This document shows, piece after piece, positions 27,978 to 35,888 of a stretch of 64,000 bases of DNA. The DNA is from Alphaproteobacteria bacterium (GTDB lineage Bacteria; Pseudomonadota; Alphaproteobacteria; Micavibrionales; UBA2020). The position numbers and the translations under genes are program-made. Location of the stretch: assembly GCA_025934695.1 (NCBI GenBank), contig JAICWS010000004.1:62001-126000 (forward strand). Direction: 5' to 3'. The first letter of the stretch is position 1. Each line of letters opens with the position of its first letter. Below the pieces are notes generated by a model. The model was not told where the DNA came from and made no database searches. It was given only the letters and a program-made list of their open reading frames with translations.

Positions 27978-28211
27978 ATGTCAGAGAATTTATCCAGCGG
28001 ATCGAGCGGCAGCGAAAATCTTGTCTCTCCGCCGCCGCGCCAGGCGCGGCCACCGGCGCAACCCGCGCCGCGCCGGAACCTTTCCGTGGCTCGCCCTGCG
28101 GATACCCCGAAGCAATCTGGCTCTTCGATGGCCGATGAGAAGGCGAAGCTGCTGAAGAAGATGAAGGCCAGCAAGCCGGCGGGCCTCAAGGACAATAAGA
28201 AACAAGATTGA
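27978..28211 (+). CDS. Small disordered Ser/Pro/Lys-rich peptide (77 aa), possible precursor or carrier
   Basis: 77 aa, ATG 27978 with GCGAGG upstream. The N-terminal ~30 residues are Ser/Gly then Pro-rich (SPPPRQARPPAQPAPRR); the C-terminal ~27 are Lys-rich (DEKAKLLKKMKASKPAG, ending KKQD). It has no Cys, His, Ile, Phe, Tyr or Trp. The stop is fused to the TTG start of the ATP-grasp gene (TTGA), so the two are translationally coupled. A short peptide gene inside an operon of radical SAM, ATP-grasp and methyltransferase enzymes suggests a ribosomal substrate or peptide carrier, but the absence of Cys and aromatics is atypical for radical SAM RiPPs. A simple accessory protein is equally possible. 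Confidence 0.6.
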   Translation: MSENLSSGSSGSENLVSPPPRQARPPAQPAPRRNLSVARPADTPKQSGSSMADEKAKLLKKMKASKPAGLKDNKKQD

Positions 28212-29209
28212 CCGTTCCCGATCTTCACCACCTGCACACCAACCAGCGCCTGCTGCTGGAAGAGCTTCTGTCGCGCGGCGCGGAGGTTGAGATCATTGAC
28301 GCGCAGCGCGAGATCGTCCGCGTCATTTACAGGGGCCGCGCCCGCTACCTGATCGACCGCACGACCAGCGAAGTCGCTCATGTACCTGCGGTCCTGGCCG
28401 CGGACAAGTTCATGACCAAGCGCATCCTGCGCGAAGCGGGCATCCGCGCGCCGGACGGCGAAATCTTTTCCGAAGACACGCTGCATGAAGCCGTCGAATT
28501 TGCGCGGCAGCGCGGCTTCCGGGTTGTGTTCAAGCCCAACCACGGCTCTCACGGCAGGCACGTCGAAACCGACATTCGCGGCGAAGAGGATATCGAGCGC
28601 GCGGTCGAGCGCTATCTGTCCGACAGCAGCGGGTCGGGTGAATTCCTGATCGAAGATTTGGTCGAGGGGCTGGAGCACCGCGTGTTCATTACGACCAAGG
28701 GAGACTATGCCGTTTTGCAGCGCGAACCGGCGCATATCGTGGGCGACGGTATCCATACCATTCTCGAACTCGCCGATACCGAGACGGAGCGGCGCGCGCA
28801 GGTGAAGCGGAAGCAGGGCAGCGCCCTGTGCCCCATCGCCATCGACTCGTCTGTCACGCATTTCCTCAAGCGCCGGGGACGGCATCTGGGCGATGTTCCG
28901 GCGGAGGGTGAAAAACTTTACCTGCGCCAGATTTCGAACCTGGCCTTGGGCGGCATCTCGCGCGACATGACCGATGTTGCGCATCCCTCCGTCATCCGCA
29001 TCGCGCAGGATATCTTGAAATGCTTCGAGGGGCTTGCCGTCACCGGCGTCGATTTCATGACGACAGATATCACGCGCGACCAGACAGGCATCGACTATGG
29101 CATTATCGAGGTCAACGCCAATCCCGGCCTGTCGATGCACGTCATGCCCGCCATCGGCGACCCGCGCCCGGTCGCGAAATATCTGGCGGACGTCATGTTT
29201 CCCGATTAG
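28208..29209 (+). CDS. ATP-grasp amide ligase (CphA/GshF-type)
   Basis: 333 aa with a TTG start overlapping the previous stop. The ATP-grasp fold is evident: SEVAHVPAVLAADKFMTKRIL, the P-loop-like FKPNHGSHGRHV, the LIEDLVEGLEHRVF lobe, EPAHIVGDGIHTI and the Mg-binding IIEVNANPGL. The GDGIHTI box is typical of cyanophycin synthetase and bifunctional GshF ATP-grasp domains, which form peptide bonds through acyl phosphates. It is shorter than those multidomain proteins. It probably ligates an amino acid to a pathway intermediate or to the upstream peptide (inference). Confidence 0.85.
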   Translation: MTVPDLHHLHTNQRLLLEELLSRGAEVEIIDAQREIVRVIYRGRARYLIDRTTSEVAHVPAVLAADKFMTKRILREAGIRAPDGEIFSEDTLHEAVEFARQRGFRVVFKPNHGSHGRHVETDIRGEEDIERAVERYLSDSSGSGEFLIEDLVEGLEHRVFITTKGDYAVLQREPAHIVGDGIHTILELADTETERRAQVKRKQGSALCPIAIDSSVTHFLKRRGRHLGDVPAEGEKLYLRQISNLALGGISRDMTDVAHPSVIRIAQDILKCFEGLAVTGVDFMTTDITRDQTGIDYGIIEVNANPGLSMHVMPAIGDPRPVAKYLADVMFPD

Positions 29210-29218
29210 GATGCAAGC

Positions 29219-29941
29219 ATGTTGACCCTTATCGCCATCGTTCCGCACCCGGATGACGAAACCGCCCTGTTCGGCGGGCTTATCGCACGCGCCTTGTCGA
29301 AAAAAATGAAGGTGAAGGTCGTTTTCCTGACGACGGGCGCCCATGGCCGCACACTCGACCTTGTCGAGCAGAAGGCGCTGGCCGCCGAACGCCGCAAGGA
29401 AGTGAAGGGTGCCGCTGCGGCGCTGGGCCTGAAGGACGTTGTGTTCCTTGGCTACGACGATTACGATCCGCGCAGCGAAACAACTTTCGAATGGCCGAAG
29501 GCACGCGAGAAGGTGCTGTCGCGCCTGCGCGGCGTGTCATCCCCGAGGATGATCGCGGGCTTTCCGCCGAACGGCATGAACGGCCATCCCGACCATGTGC
29601 GTGCGTCGAAGCTGGCGCGCGAAATCGCAGGTGAAACGGGGGCCTCATTGCTCTATGCGACCACGTCCGCGGCTGAACTGTCGCTTGGCACGACGCGCTA
29701 TATCGCGGCGCAGCGCCGCCGCAAGCTACATGCTCCCGCAACGCATGTGCTGAAATTGTCGGAAGATGAAGTGAAGAAGAAAATCCACGCCCTGTCCTGT
29801 TACCGGACGCAGGCGCTGTCGATGCTCGATTACATGCGCCACGCCGAAGGCAACCTGTTCGAGGAATATTTCTGCCTCGAGGGCGCTTCGCCCGGCGTGA
29901 TGAAATTCCTCTCCGCCCTCGAACTAGAAGAAACTAACTAA
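29219..29941 (+). CDS. PIG-L/LmbE family deacetylase
   Basis: 240 aa. Zinc-binding motif PHPDDE is at residues 9-14 and the second metal motif HPDH is at about 122-125, with the family's FLTTGAHG. PIG-L enzymes (MshB, BshB, Mca) remove N-acyl groups from amino sugars or cleave amides in low-molecular-weight thiol pathways. It is the last gene of the operon, 9 bp after the ATP-grasp gene. A weak AACTAA/TTAGTT hairpin and a new promoter follow. Confidence 0.87.
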   Translation: MLTLIAIVPHPDDETALFGGLIARALSKKMKVKVVFLTTGAHGRTLDLVEQKALAAERRKEVKGAAAALGLKDVVFLGYDDYDPRSETTFEWPKAREKVLSRLRGVSSPRMIAGFPPNGMNGHPDHVRASKLAREIAGETGASLLYATTSAAELSLGTTRYIAAQRRRKLHAPATHVLKLSEDEVKKKIHALSCYRTQALSMLDYMRHAEGNLFEEYFCLEGASPGVMKFLSALELEETN

Positions 29942-29966
29942 CTGATATTATTTAGTTTATTCCCCC

Positions 29967-29996
29967 TTGAAGACATTATGGATAACTGTCTATACT
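29967..29996 (+). promoter_or_regulatory. Promoter of the prolyl oligopeptidase gene
   Basis: TTGAAG (29967-29972), an 18-bp spacer and TATACT (29991-29996), a near-consensus -10, lie 31 bp before the ATG at 30027. This also rules out a TTG start at 29967. Confidence 0.55.
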
Positions 29997-30026
29997 AACG
30001 CCTGCAATCCAAATTACAGGCGACAC

Positions 30027-32252
30027 ATGAAAAAGCACGGCCCCCTGCGTCACATCTTTTCCACGAGGTGCAAGGTGAAATCATCCGCTCCGACCCCCAA
30101 GGGTCTGACCCGCGCGCTCGAGCCCCCGCATGACAAGACGCAGGACGTGCTGCATGGCATCACCGTCAAGGACCCGTTCCGTCCACTCGAAAACCTCACC
30201 GCGAAGGAAACCGCCGACTGGGTCGCGCGCCAGAACAAGCGCACCGACGACGAGCTGGCGCCGATGAAGCCCGTCGAGGACGAGGTGATGAAGTTCTTCG
30301 CGGGCGCGACGCCCAAGGGCATGCGCGAAAGCATGCCGGAAAAATACGGCGACAAATATATCGTCGAGCGGCGCGAGGAAGGGCAGAAGCGCCCGTCTTA
30401 TTTCATCAAGGACGTGCCGGATTACGGTGCGCCCGCGAAGCTGCTGCTGGACCCGCAGCAGATCGACCCGAGCGGCAAAACGGCCGTCAAGTTTGTCAGC
30501 CTGACCGGCGACGGCAAAACCATGGCTTATGCCTTGAGCGTCTCCGGCCAGGACAAGGCGTCGCTGCATTTCATGGACGTTGAGAGCGGCAAGGACATCG
30601 GCCCCGTCTACAAGGATTTCCAGACCAACGTCAACAAGACGGTCAAGTGGAACCACGATGGCTCCGGCTTCTATTACTGCGCGACCGACGAGGCGACGAA
30701 GTCGAGCGAGCTGCGCTATCACCAGATGGGCACGCCGCAGGAGCGGGACAAACTGGTCTATGCGCCAAAGCAGGCGGAATGCGGCGGCGAATTTTACATG
30801 CTGTCCGACGAGAAGGGCAAGCCGAGCGCATACGAATATGTCGCCAAGTACAAGGCCATCAACGTCGATGAAACGGATAAAGTCGCCCTGCTGGTGCGCG
30901 CGCGCGGCAGCGATGATGAATGGCGGGAAATCTTCCCGATGAAGGAAGGGCTCCTCAAGCCCGTCGCCGAAATCGGCGGCCGCACGCTGATGTGGACCAA
31001 TTTCGGCGCGGGGAATGGAAAGCTTGTCAGCATCGACGTGAATGATCCGTCGCCTGATAAATGGCAGACCGTGGTGCCCGAAAGCGGCACCGACCCGCTG
31101 CGCGACGTTTTCGTCTGGCAGGACAAGATTTTTGCCACCTACAGCCACAATAGCGGGCAGGAGCTGAAGGTTTTCGACCTTGCCGGCAAGCATCTGCATG
31201 ACGCGCCGATCCCGCCCCTTAGCACTTTCGAGATCGGCAAGGTTCGCCAGGACGATCCGGTTGTCCCTATCGCCGTCGGCAGTCTCCAGGAGGCGCCCAG
31301 CGTCTACAAATACAATTCGGCCGATAATTCGATGACGCTGGCCAAGAAGAGTCTCATGCCCGTCGACCTGAAAGACTGCATCGTCGAACAGATCGAGGCG
31401 ACGTCGAAGGATGGCACGAAAGTGCCGCTCACCGTCGTGCGGGCCAAGGAAACGAAGCTCGACGGCACGGCGGCGACGCTGCTCTACGGCTATGGCGGCT
31501 TCAACATCTCGCTCGAGCCGGATTTCAGCACCAGCATCGCACAATGGGTGCGTTCGGGCGGCATCTACGTCAAGGCGCATCTGCGCGGCGGCGGCGAGTT
31601 TGGCCAGGACTGGTACGATGGCGGGCGCCAGGCGAACAAACAGCATGTCTTCGACGATTTCATCGCCGCGGCGGAATGCCTGATCGACAACAAATACACG
31701 ACCAACAAGCGCCTTGCCATCGAGGGCGGATCGAACGGCGGTCTGTTGACATTGGCGACGATCCTGCAGCGGCCCGACCTGTTCGGCGCGGTCGTGTCGG
31801 CGGTGCCGGTCGCAGACATGTTCCGCTTCCATATCGGCTCCTTCGAAGGTTTCAGCTGGAAGTCCGATTACGGCGATCCGGATGTGAAGGCGGATTTCGA
31901 CGTGTCGCGCAAATATTCGCCGCTGCACAACGTGAAGAAGGGGTTCAAGCACCCGCCGCTGCTGATCAAGACCGACATCCACGACGACCGCGTGCTGCCC
32001 TGGCACAGCCTGAAGATGGCGGCGACCCTGCAGGCCTTCGAAGACCCGTCATCGCAGACGCTTTTGAAGGTGAAGACCGACGGCGGCCACAGCGCCGGCA
32101 TGACCGAGGCGCAGCGGTTCGCCGATGTCGCGGCGGTGCGGGCGTTCCTCGTCAAGAACCTCGGCCCCATCGACCAGAACGAATACAAGGCAAAACTGGC
32201 ACAGGACAAGGCGGCAAAGACCAAGCCTGCCGGCAAAAAGCATCATAAGTGA
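30027..32252 (+). CDS. Prolyl oligopeptidase (S9A family)
   Basis: 741 aa from ATG 30027; a GTG at 30075 preceded by GAGGTG is an alternative. An N-terminal beta-propeller is followed by an alpha/beta-hydrolase domain with catalytic S569 (EGGSNGGLL), D654 (HDDRVLPW) and H688 (GGHSAGM). Family enzymes cleave short peptides after proline. No clear signal peptide is present, so it is likely cytoplasmic; the C-terminus is Lys-rich. It has its own promoter but directly follows the operon that encodes a proline-rich 77-aa peptide, a possibly meaningful neighbourhood. It converges with the HAD gene. Confidence 0.93.
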   Translation: MKKHGPLRHIFSTRCKVKSSAPTPKGLTRALEPPHDKTQDVLHGITVKDPFRPLENLTAKETADWVARQNKRTDDELAPMKPVEDEVMKFFAGATPKGMRESMPEKYGDKYIVERREEGQKRPSYFIKDVPDYGAPAKLLLDPQQIDPSGKTAVKFVSLTGDGKTMAYALSVSGQDKASLHFMDVESGKDIGPVYKDFQTNVNKTVKWNHDGSGFYYCATDEATKSSELRYHQMGTPQERDKLVYAPKQAECGGEFYMLSDEKGKPSAYEYVAKYKAINVDETDKVALLVRARGSDDEWREIFPMKEGLLKPVAEIGGRTLMWTNFGAGNGKLVSIDVNDPSPDKWQTVVPESGTDPLRDVFVWQDKIFATYSHNSGQELKVFDLAGKHLHDAPIPPLSTFEIGKVRQDDPVVPIAVGSLQEAPSVYKYNSADNSMTLAKKSLMPVDLKDCIVEQIEATSKDGTKVPLTVVRAKETKLDGTAATLLYGYGGFNISLEPDFSTSIAQWVRSGGIYVKAHLRGGGEFGQDWYDGGRQANKQHVFDDFIAAAECLIDNKYTTNKRLAIEGGSNGGLLTLATILQRPDLFGAVVSAVPVADMFRFHIGSFEGFSWKSDYGDPDVKADFDVSRKYSPLHNVKKGFKHPPLLIKTDIHDDRVLPWHSLKMAATLQAFEDPSSQTLLKVKTDGGHSAGMTEAQRFADVAAVRAFLVKNLGPIDQNEYKAKLAQDKAAKTKPAGKKHHK

Positions 32253-32255
32253 GAA

Positions 32256-33032
32256 TTAGAGGCCCGGCTTGCGGGCACGCGATTTCTTCGCGTTATGCGC
32301 GGCGATGACGCCGGGCAGCTGCTTCATGTCGTCGATGACGACATGGGCGCCTTCGCGGATCAGGGCTTTCCGGACATCGTCGACGAATTCCGGGTCGACG
32401 AGGCCGACATAGCCGACGCGCAACCCGATGCCGGCGGCCCTGGCGGCGCGCATGCCGGTGACGCTGTCTTCGACCGCGGCGGCCTGCGCAGGCGTGATGC
32501 CCAGCGCTTCGGATGCCAGCAGGTAAATGGCGGGGTCGGACTTCAGCCTGCCTGCCGTATCTTCAAAAGCGCTGAACAGCCGGCTTTTTGGGATACGCGC
32601 GTTATGGCCGTGCTTATCAAGCAGCGGCTCGATGCGCAGGCGCGGGCTGTTGCTGACGACCGCGAGGCCGAGGCCGAGGCTTTCCTGCAGCTCCATCACC
32701 GCCTCACCGATACCGTCGGACAGGCGTGCGTTCAAAAGTGCCTCGCGCGCGGCGGGGCGCAGCTTGTTGATGCGCAGGTCTTCGATGTCGAGGGCGATCT
32801 TCGCATCTTCGGGCAGCCGTTCGTTCACGGATTCCTGGAACAGTTTCGCGATCTGGCCGAAATCCTTTCCGCGCATGTCGATCCTGTCGAGGTGATCGTG
32901 CATGGGCGCGCCGAAAAAGGCCGCGGCGTGCTCCGACAGGATCTGCCGCGCCAGCGCGATACTGATGGCTTCGGTATCGGCAAAGGTGCCGTCCCAGTCG
33001 AACATCACTTCCCTGATTTTCCAGCGTGACAT
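32256..33032 (-). CDS. HAD-superfamily hydrolase (beta-phosphoglucomutase-like)
   Basis: 258 aa. Motif I is FDWDGTFADTE with nucleophile D12 and acid D14, followed by motif II VVSNSPR, a lysine in GRLKSDP and the metal-binding AAVEDSVTGM. A helical cap inserted after motif I fits a class C1a phosphatase or phosphomutase. The substrate is unknown. It overlaps nothing and follows the alpha/beta hydrolase gene with 3 bp between them, suggesting a three-gene minus-strand operon starting at 34906. Confidence 0.85.
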   Translation of the reverse strand: MSRWKIREVMFDWDGTFADTEAISIALARQILSEHAAAFFGAPMHDHLDRIDMRGKDFGQIAKLFQESVNERLPEDAKIALDIEDLRINKLRPAAREALLNARLSDGIGEAVMELQESLGLGLAVVSNSPRLRIEPLLDKHGHNARIPKSRLFSAFEDTAGRLKSDPAIYLLASEALGITPAQAAAVEDSVTGMRAARAAGIGLRVGYVGLVDPEFVDDVRKALIREGAHVVIDDMKQLPGVIAAHNAKKSRARKPGL

Positions 33033-33035
33033 TTT

Positions 33036-33746
33036 TTAGCCCTCGCCGAACAGGAAGGTCTCGAGCGCGGCGGCCATGGCGTCCGCATTCTCCAGCTGCG
33101 CAATATGCCCCGCCTCCGGCAGGATCGCGAGTGTCGAACCCTTGATGCCCGCGTGGATTTCCTCCTGCAGGGACGGGGGGATAAGCTTGTCTTCCGCGCC
33201 GCCGACGACCAGCACCGGCATATTGATCTGCGGCAGGAATGACAGCGATTCCGCGCGATCGGCGCAGGCGGTCTGGTGCCGCGTGAAGCAGCCATAGCCC
33301 ACCCGGTTTGAAATATCGCGGAGCTTTGCGATCAGCGCCTGGTTGCGCATCGACTTTTCGCTTAAGAAAGCGGCATAGTGGCTGTCGTCTTTGCGCGCCG
33401 CGCGATAGGCTTCCTCGCCCTGCGCAATTTCCATGCGGCGCTGGCGCTGGCGTTCCGGCGTGTCCGCGCGCGCGCTGGTATTGCAGAGGACCGCCTTCTT
33501 CACGCGGCCCTTCGCCTTCTTCAGCACATCGAGCGCGACATAGCCGCCCATTGAGGTGCCGCAGATAACGAATTCCTGCGGCGCGATTTCCAGCACGTAA
33601 TCCGCCATGGCGCCGATGTTGTCGAAGCCGGTCAGGTTGACCACCTCAACCCGCATGCGTTTCGCGAAGTATTCACGCTGCATGTCCCAAGCGGTTTCGT
33701 CAGAAGTGGCGCCGGGAATGAAAACGATGGAAAGGGGTGCGGCCAT
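33036..33746 (-). CDS. Alpha/beta-fold hydrolase
   Basis: 236 aa. The N-terminal strand IVFIPGATSDETAW carries the oxyanion-hole region, the nucleophile S65 lies in CGTSMGGYV, the acid probably in GGAEDKLIP and the catalytic His in PEAGHIAQLE. This is typical of esterases and lactonases of the MenH/RsbQ-like group. Its start coincides with the end of the next hydrolase gene (overlap of 1 bp at 33746), indicating co-translation. Confidence 0.86.
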   Translation of the reverse strand: MAAPLSIVFIPGATSDETAWDMQREYFAKRMRVEVVNLTGFDNIGAMADYVLEIAPQEFVICGTSMGGYVALDVLKKAKGRVKKAVLCNTSARADTPERQRQRRMEIAQGEEAYRAARKDDSHYAAFLSEKSMRNQALIAKLRDISNRVGYGCFTRHQTACADRAESLSFLPQINMPVLVVGGAEDKLIPPSLQEEIHAGIKGSTLAILPEAGHIAQLENADAMAAALETFLFGEG

Positions 33747-34906
33747 TACATGCTACTCCCGGGCGCCGCACGCTTGCGGTGCTTGGGTTGCGCTGCCGCT
33801 TTCACCATCGGCGTTTCCGGATCCGCCGGGACCATGGCGCGCTGCGGCTTGCCGTCGCTCGCCTGTTTCATCCAGTCGGTCACTTCCGCGATGCGCAGGG
33901 GCGTCACGAGTTCGGGATAGTGGCCGACGCCTTCATACACGTAAAGCGAGGCGTCGGGTCGTTCGTCGAGCATGCGCTTGACGACATCGGGCGTCGCGGT
34001 ATTGCTTTTTTCGCCGGCCAGGATCAGCACCGGCGTCGGCAGGTCTTTATAGGCCTGCCACTTGTCGTAGGGCAGCAGATATTCGTCGGCATAACCGGTC
34101 ATCGACGCCGGGTCATAGGCCCAGCCATAACCTTCGCGCGTGAAATGCGCGAAGCCGTGATTGAAGTCATGGATCACGAATTCGCGTGCAACCGGTGCGC
34201 CGTGCCCGGCCAGGAAACTTTCCAGCTTGCGCACCGCTTCTTCCATCGTCTCGGAGAAGGGACGCTCGCGGTTACGCCAGGCGCGGCGCAGCTTGGGGCC
34301 CGCCGGCGTTTCGGGCGGCATGTCCCCGATGATCGTGCTGGCCCAGTTCGGGTGATGGAAGCCCTGTTCGACCATCGTATAAATGACTTTCGAGCCATGC
34401 GAATGGCCGATGAGATGGAATTTTCCTTCCGACTGTTCACGCTCGACCAGCGACTTCACGATCTCGGCATAAGTTTCGAGCGTATAGTCGTGCGGCATGC
34501 GCAGGTTGCCGCTGTGGCCCTTGCCGGGATAATCGAGTGCGATGACGTTGAAGTTTTCGGCCGCGACTTCGGCGAAAAAATCGAAGCGGCGCGCGCTGTT
34601 GTAAATGCCGCCGAGGCAGATGATGGTTTCGGCATTTTCGGGGTCGTTGCGCGCGGGCCAGTAATTGTAGGAAATCCGGACCTGCTGGTCCTTCACGAGG
34701 TTCGTGTCGTCGTGCAGCCCATCGGGAAGATAGCTCTTCATCTTGTGCGCGTGATGCGTGAAGGTGAATTCACGGCGCTCGAACTGGGGCAGGAAACGGG
34801 CGTCGAGGGCCAGCGCGACGCGGGCGATTTCTCTTTCGCGCTCGGTGAACTCCGCCACTTTCGTCGGGGACAGGTTGCCCAACACTGATATGTCTTTGTG
34901 CTTCAT
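33746..34906 (-). CDS. Alpha/beta-fold hydrolase with N- and C-terminal extensions
   Basis: 386 aa from ATG 34906 (MKHKDISVLGNL); the frame upstream to 34981 is unlikely. The core has LGGIYNSARR (oxyanion region), LDYPGKGHSGN, nucleophile GHSHGSKVI and a C-terminal YEGVGHYPEL His. An N-terminal ~75-residue extension and a basic, proline-rich tail (PKHRKRAAPGSSM) are unusual for the fold. The substrate is unknown. It heads the minus-strand three-gene run with the smaller hydrolase and the HAD phosphatase. Confidence 0.84.
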   Translation of the reverse strand: MKHKDISVLGNLSPTKVAEFTEREREIARVALALDARFLPQFERREFTFTHHAHKMKSYLPDGLHDDTNLVKDQQVRISYNYWPARNDPENAETIICLGGIYNSARRFDFFAEVAAENFNVIALDYPGKGHSGNLRMPHDYTLETYAEIVKSLVEREQSEGKFHLIGHSHGSKVIYTMVEQGFHHPNWASTIIGDMPPETPAGPKLRRAWRNRERPFSETMEEAVRKLESFLAGHGAPVAREFVIHDFNHGFAHFTREGYGWAYDPASMTGYADEYLLPYDKWQAYKDLPTPVLILAGEKSNTATPDVVKRMLDERPDASLYVYEGVGHYPELVTPLRIAEVTDWMKQASDGKPQRAMVPADPETPMVKAAAQPKHRKRAAPGSSM

Positions 34907-35183
34907 AACTCGATACTGGTCTGTGGTTTGGTTATCGGCAGGCCCCGTAACTCCGGCCGAAACTGATTGTATTATATGCAAAGATTTTGAAATGCGCTAT
35001 ATGAAAAATGGTGATTTCTTGTAATATAATTCCACTAGGAATTGATTTTGCGCATGAAACGCGAAGTCGCGCCAAAAACGCAAAATTTTATTGCGCATAC
35101 GCGGCGATGCTGCGGCGCGTCAATGGAAAGCCTTCCGCCGGCGGGATATATAATGCTGCTATGCACCATGAAGCGGAATTCAC

Positions 35184-35657
35184 ATGACGACGGAAGTCGA
35201 AAGGCCCGCCGAACTCGCAGGCCGCATCCAGCGCGACCAGCCTTACGGCTTCGGTGTGCTCAAGCGCTTGGGCATCACGATATTTCACGCCACGTTGTGG
35301 ACCGATGCGGAAATATTTTCGATGGACGCTCCCTTCGCGCTTTCGATCCGCTATGGCAGGTCATTTGCCGCCCATGATCTCGTTGAAAGATCGCTGGCGG
35401 ATATGCATCGCCTCGAAAAACTCGATCGCGCGGCGCGCAGAGTTGCTGCAGCCGCGCTCGAAAGTTTGTTCCGCAACGTCAGCCGTGATGATGTGATTAC
35501 TGCGTTCTATGTTCCGGGAGAGGGAGCTTCGTTCTTTTACAACGCGACACTGACCGGCAATGCCGATGAGGCGCTGTCACGCCGGTTCCTCGACATCTGG
35601 TTTTCTCCCCGCACGGCAGAGCCGGCGTTGCGGGAGGAATTGCTGCGCCGTCGGTAA
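35184..35657 (+). CDS. Chalcone-isomerase-like protein
   Basis: 157 aa. The pattern RLGITIFHATLWTDAEIFS followed by PFALSIRYGRSF and the helix HDLVERSLADMHRL matches the chalcone_3 type of bacterial CHI-like proteins, thought to bind fatty acids rather than isomerise flavonoids. Most relatives have a signal peptide; this one starts without one. It stands alone between divergent and downstream genes, with no strong ribosome-binding site. Confidence 0.72.
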   Translation: MTTEVERPAELAGRIQRDQPYGFGVLKRLGITIFHATLWTDAEIFSMDAPFALSIRYGRSFAAHDLVERSLADMHRLEKLDRAARRVAAAALESLFRNVSRDDVITAFYVPGEGASFFYNATLTGNADEALSRRFLDIWFSPRTAEPALREELLRRR

Positions 35658-35800
35658 CAGTGCACTTCAGCACGCAATGCCAGGATCGCCGGCAAAGCCA
35701 TTCTCCGCCATCGACCTGCGGCATTTATTCCGGCTGTAAACGAGCAGGATGTTCACAAGAAGTTCCTGATTTAATGCAGAAATTTCCTCGATGATTTTTC

Positions 35801-35829
35801 TTGACGATTATGGAAATAATAGTTATTGT
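35801..35829 (+). promoter_or_regulatory. Promoter of ugd
   Basis: TTGACG (35801-35806) and TATTGT (35824-35829) have a 17-bp spacer, about 60 bp before the ugd ATG in an AT-rich stretch. Confidence 0.5.
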
Positions 35830-35888
35830 TCTTTAATTATGCAAACACCCACGAGCGTCTCTATACAACCGTTTCAAGAGGATTGTCG

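Noticed and set aside
27950..29344. 464-codon minus-strand frame across the peptide and ATP-grasp genes
   Set aside because: Shadow; the plus-strand genes have motifs and coupled starts.
30081..32006. 641-codon minus-strand frame opposite the prolyl oligopeptidase
   Set aside because: Antisense shadow in GC-rich DNA; the oligopeptidase carries all catalytic motifs.
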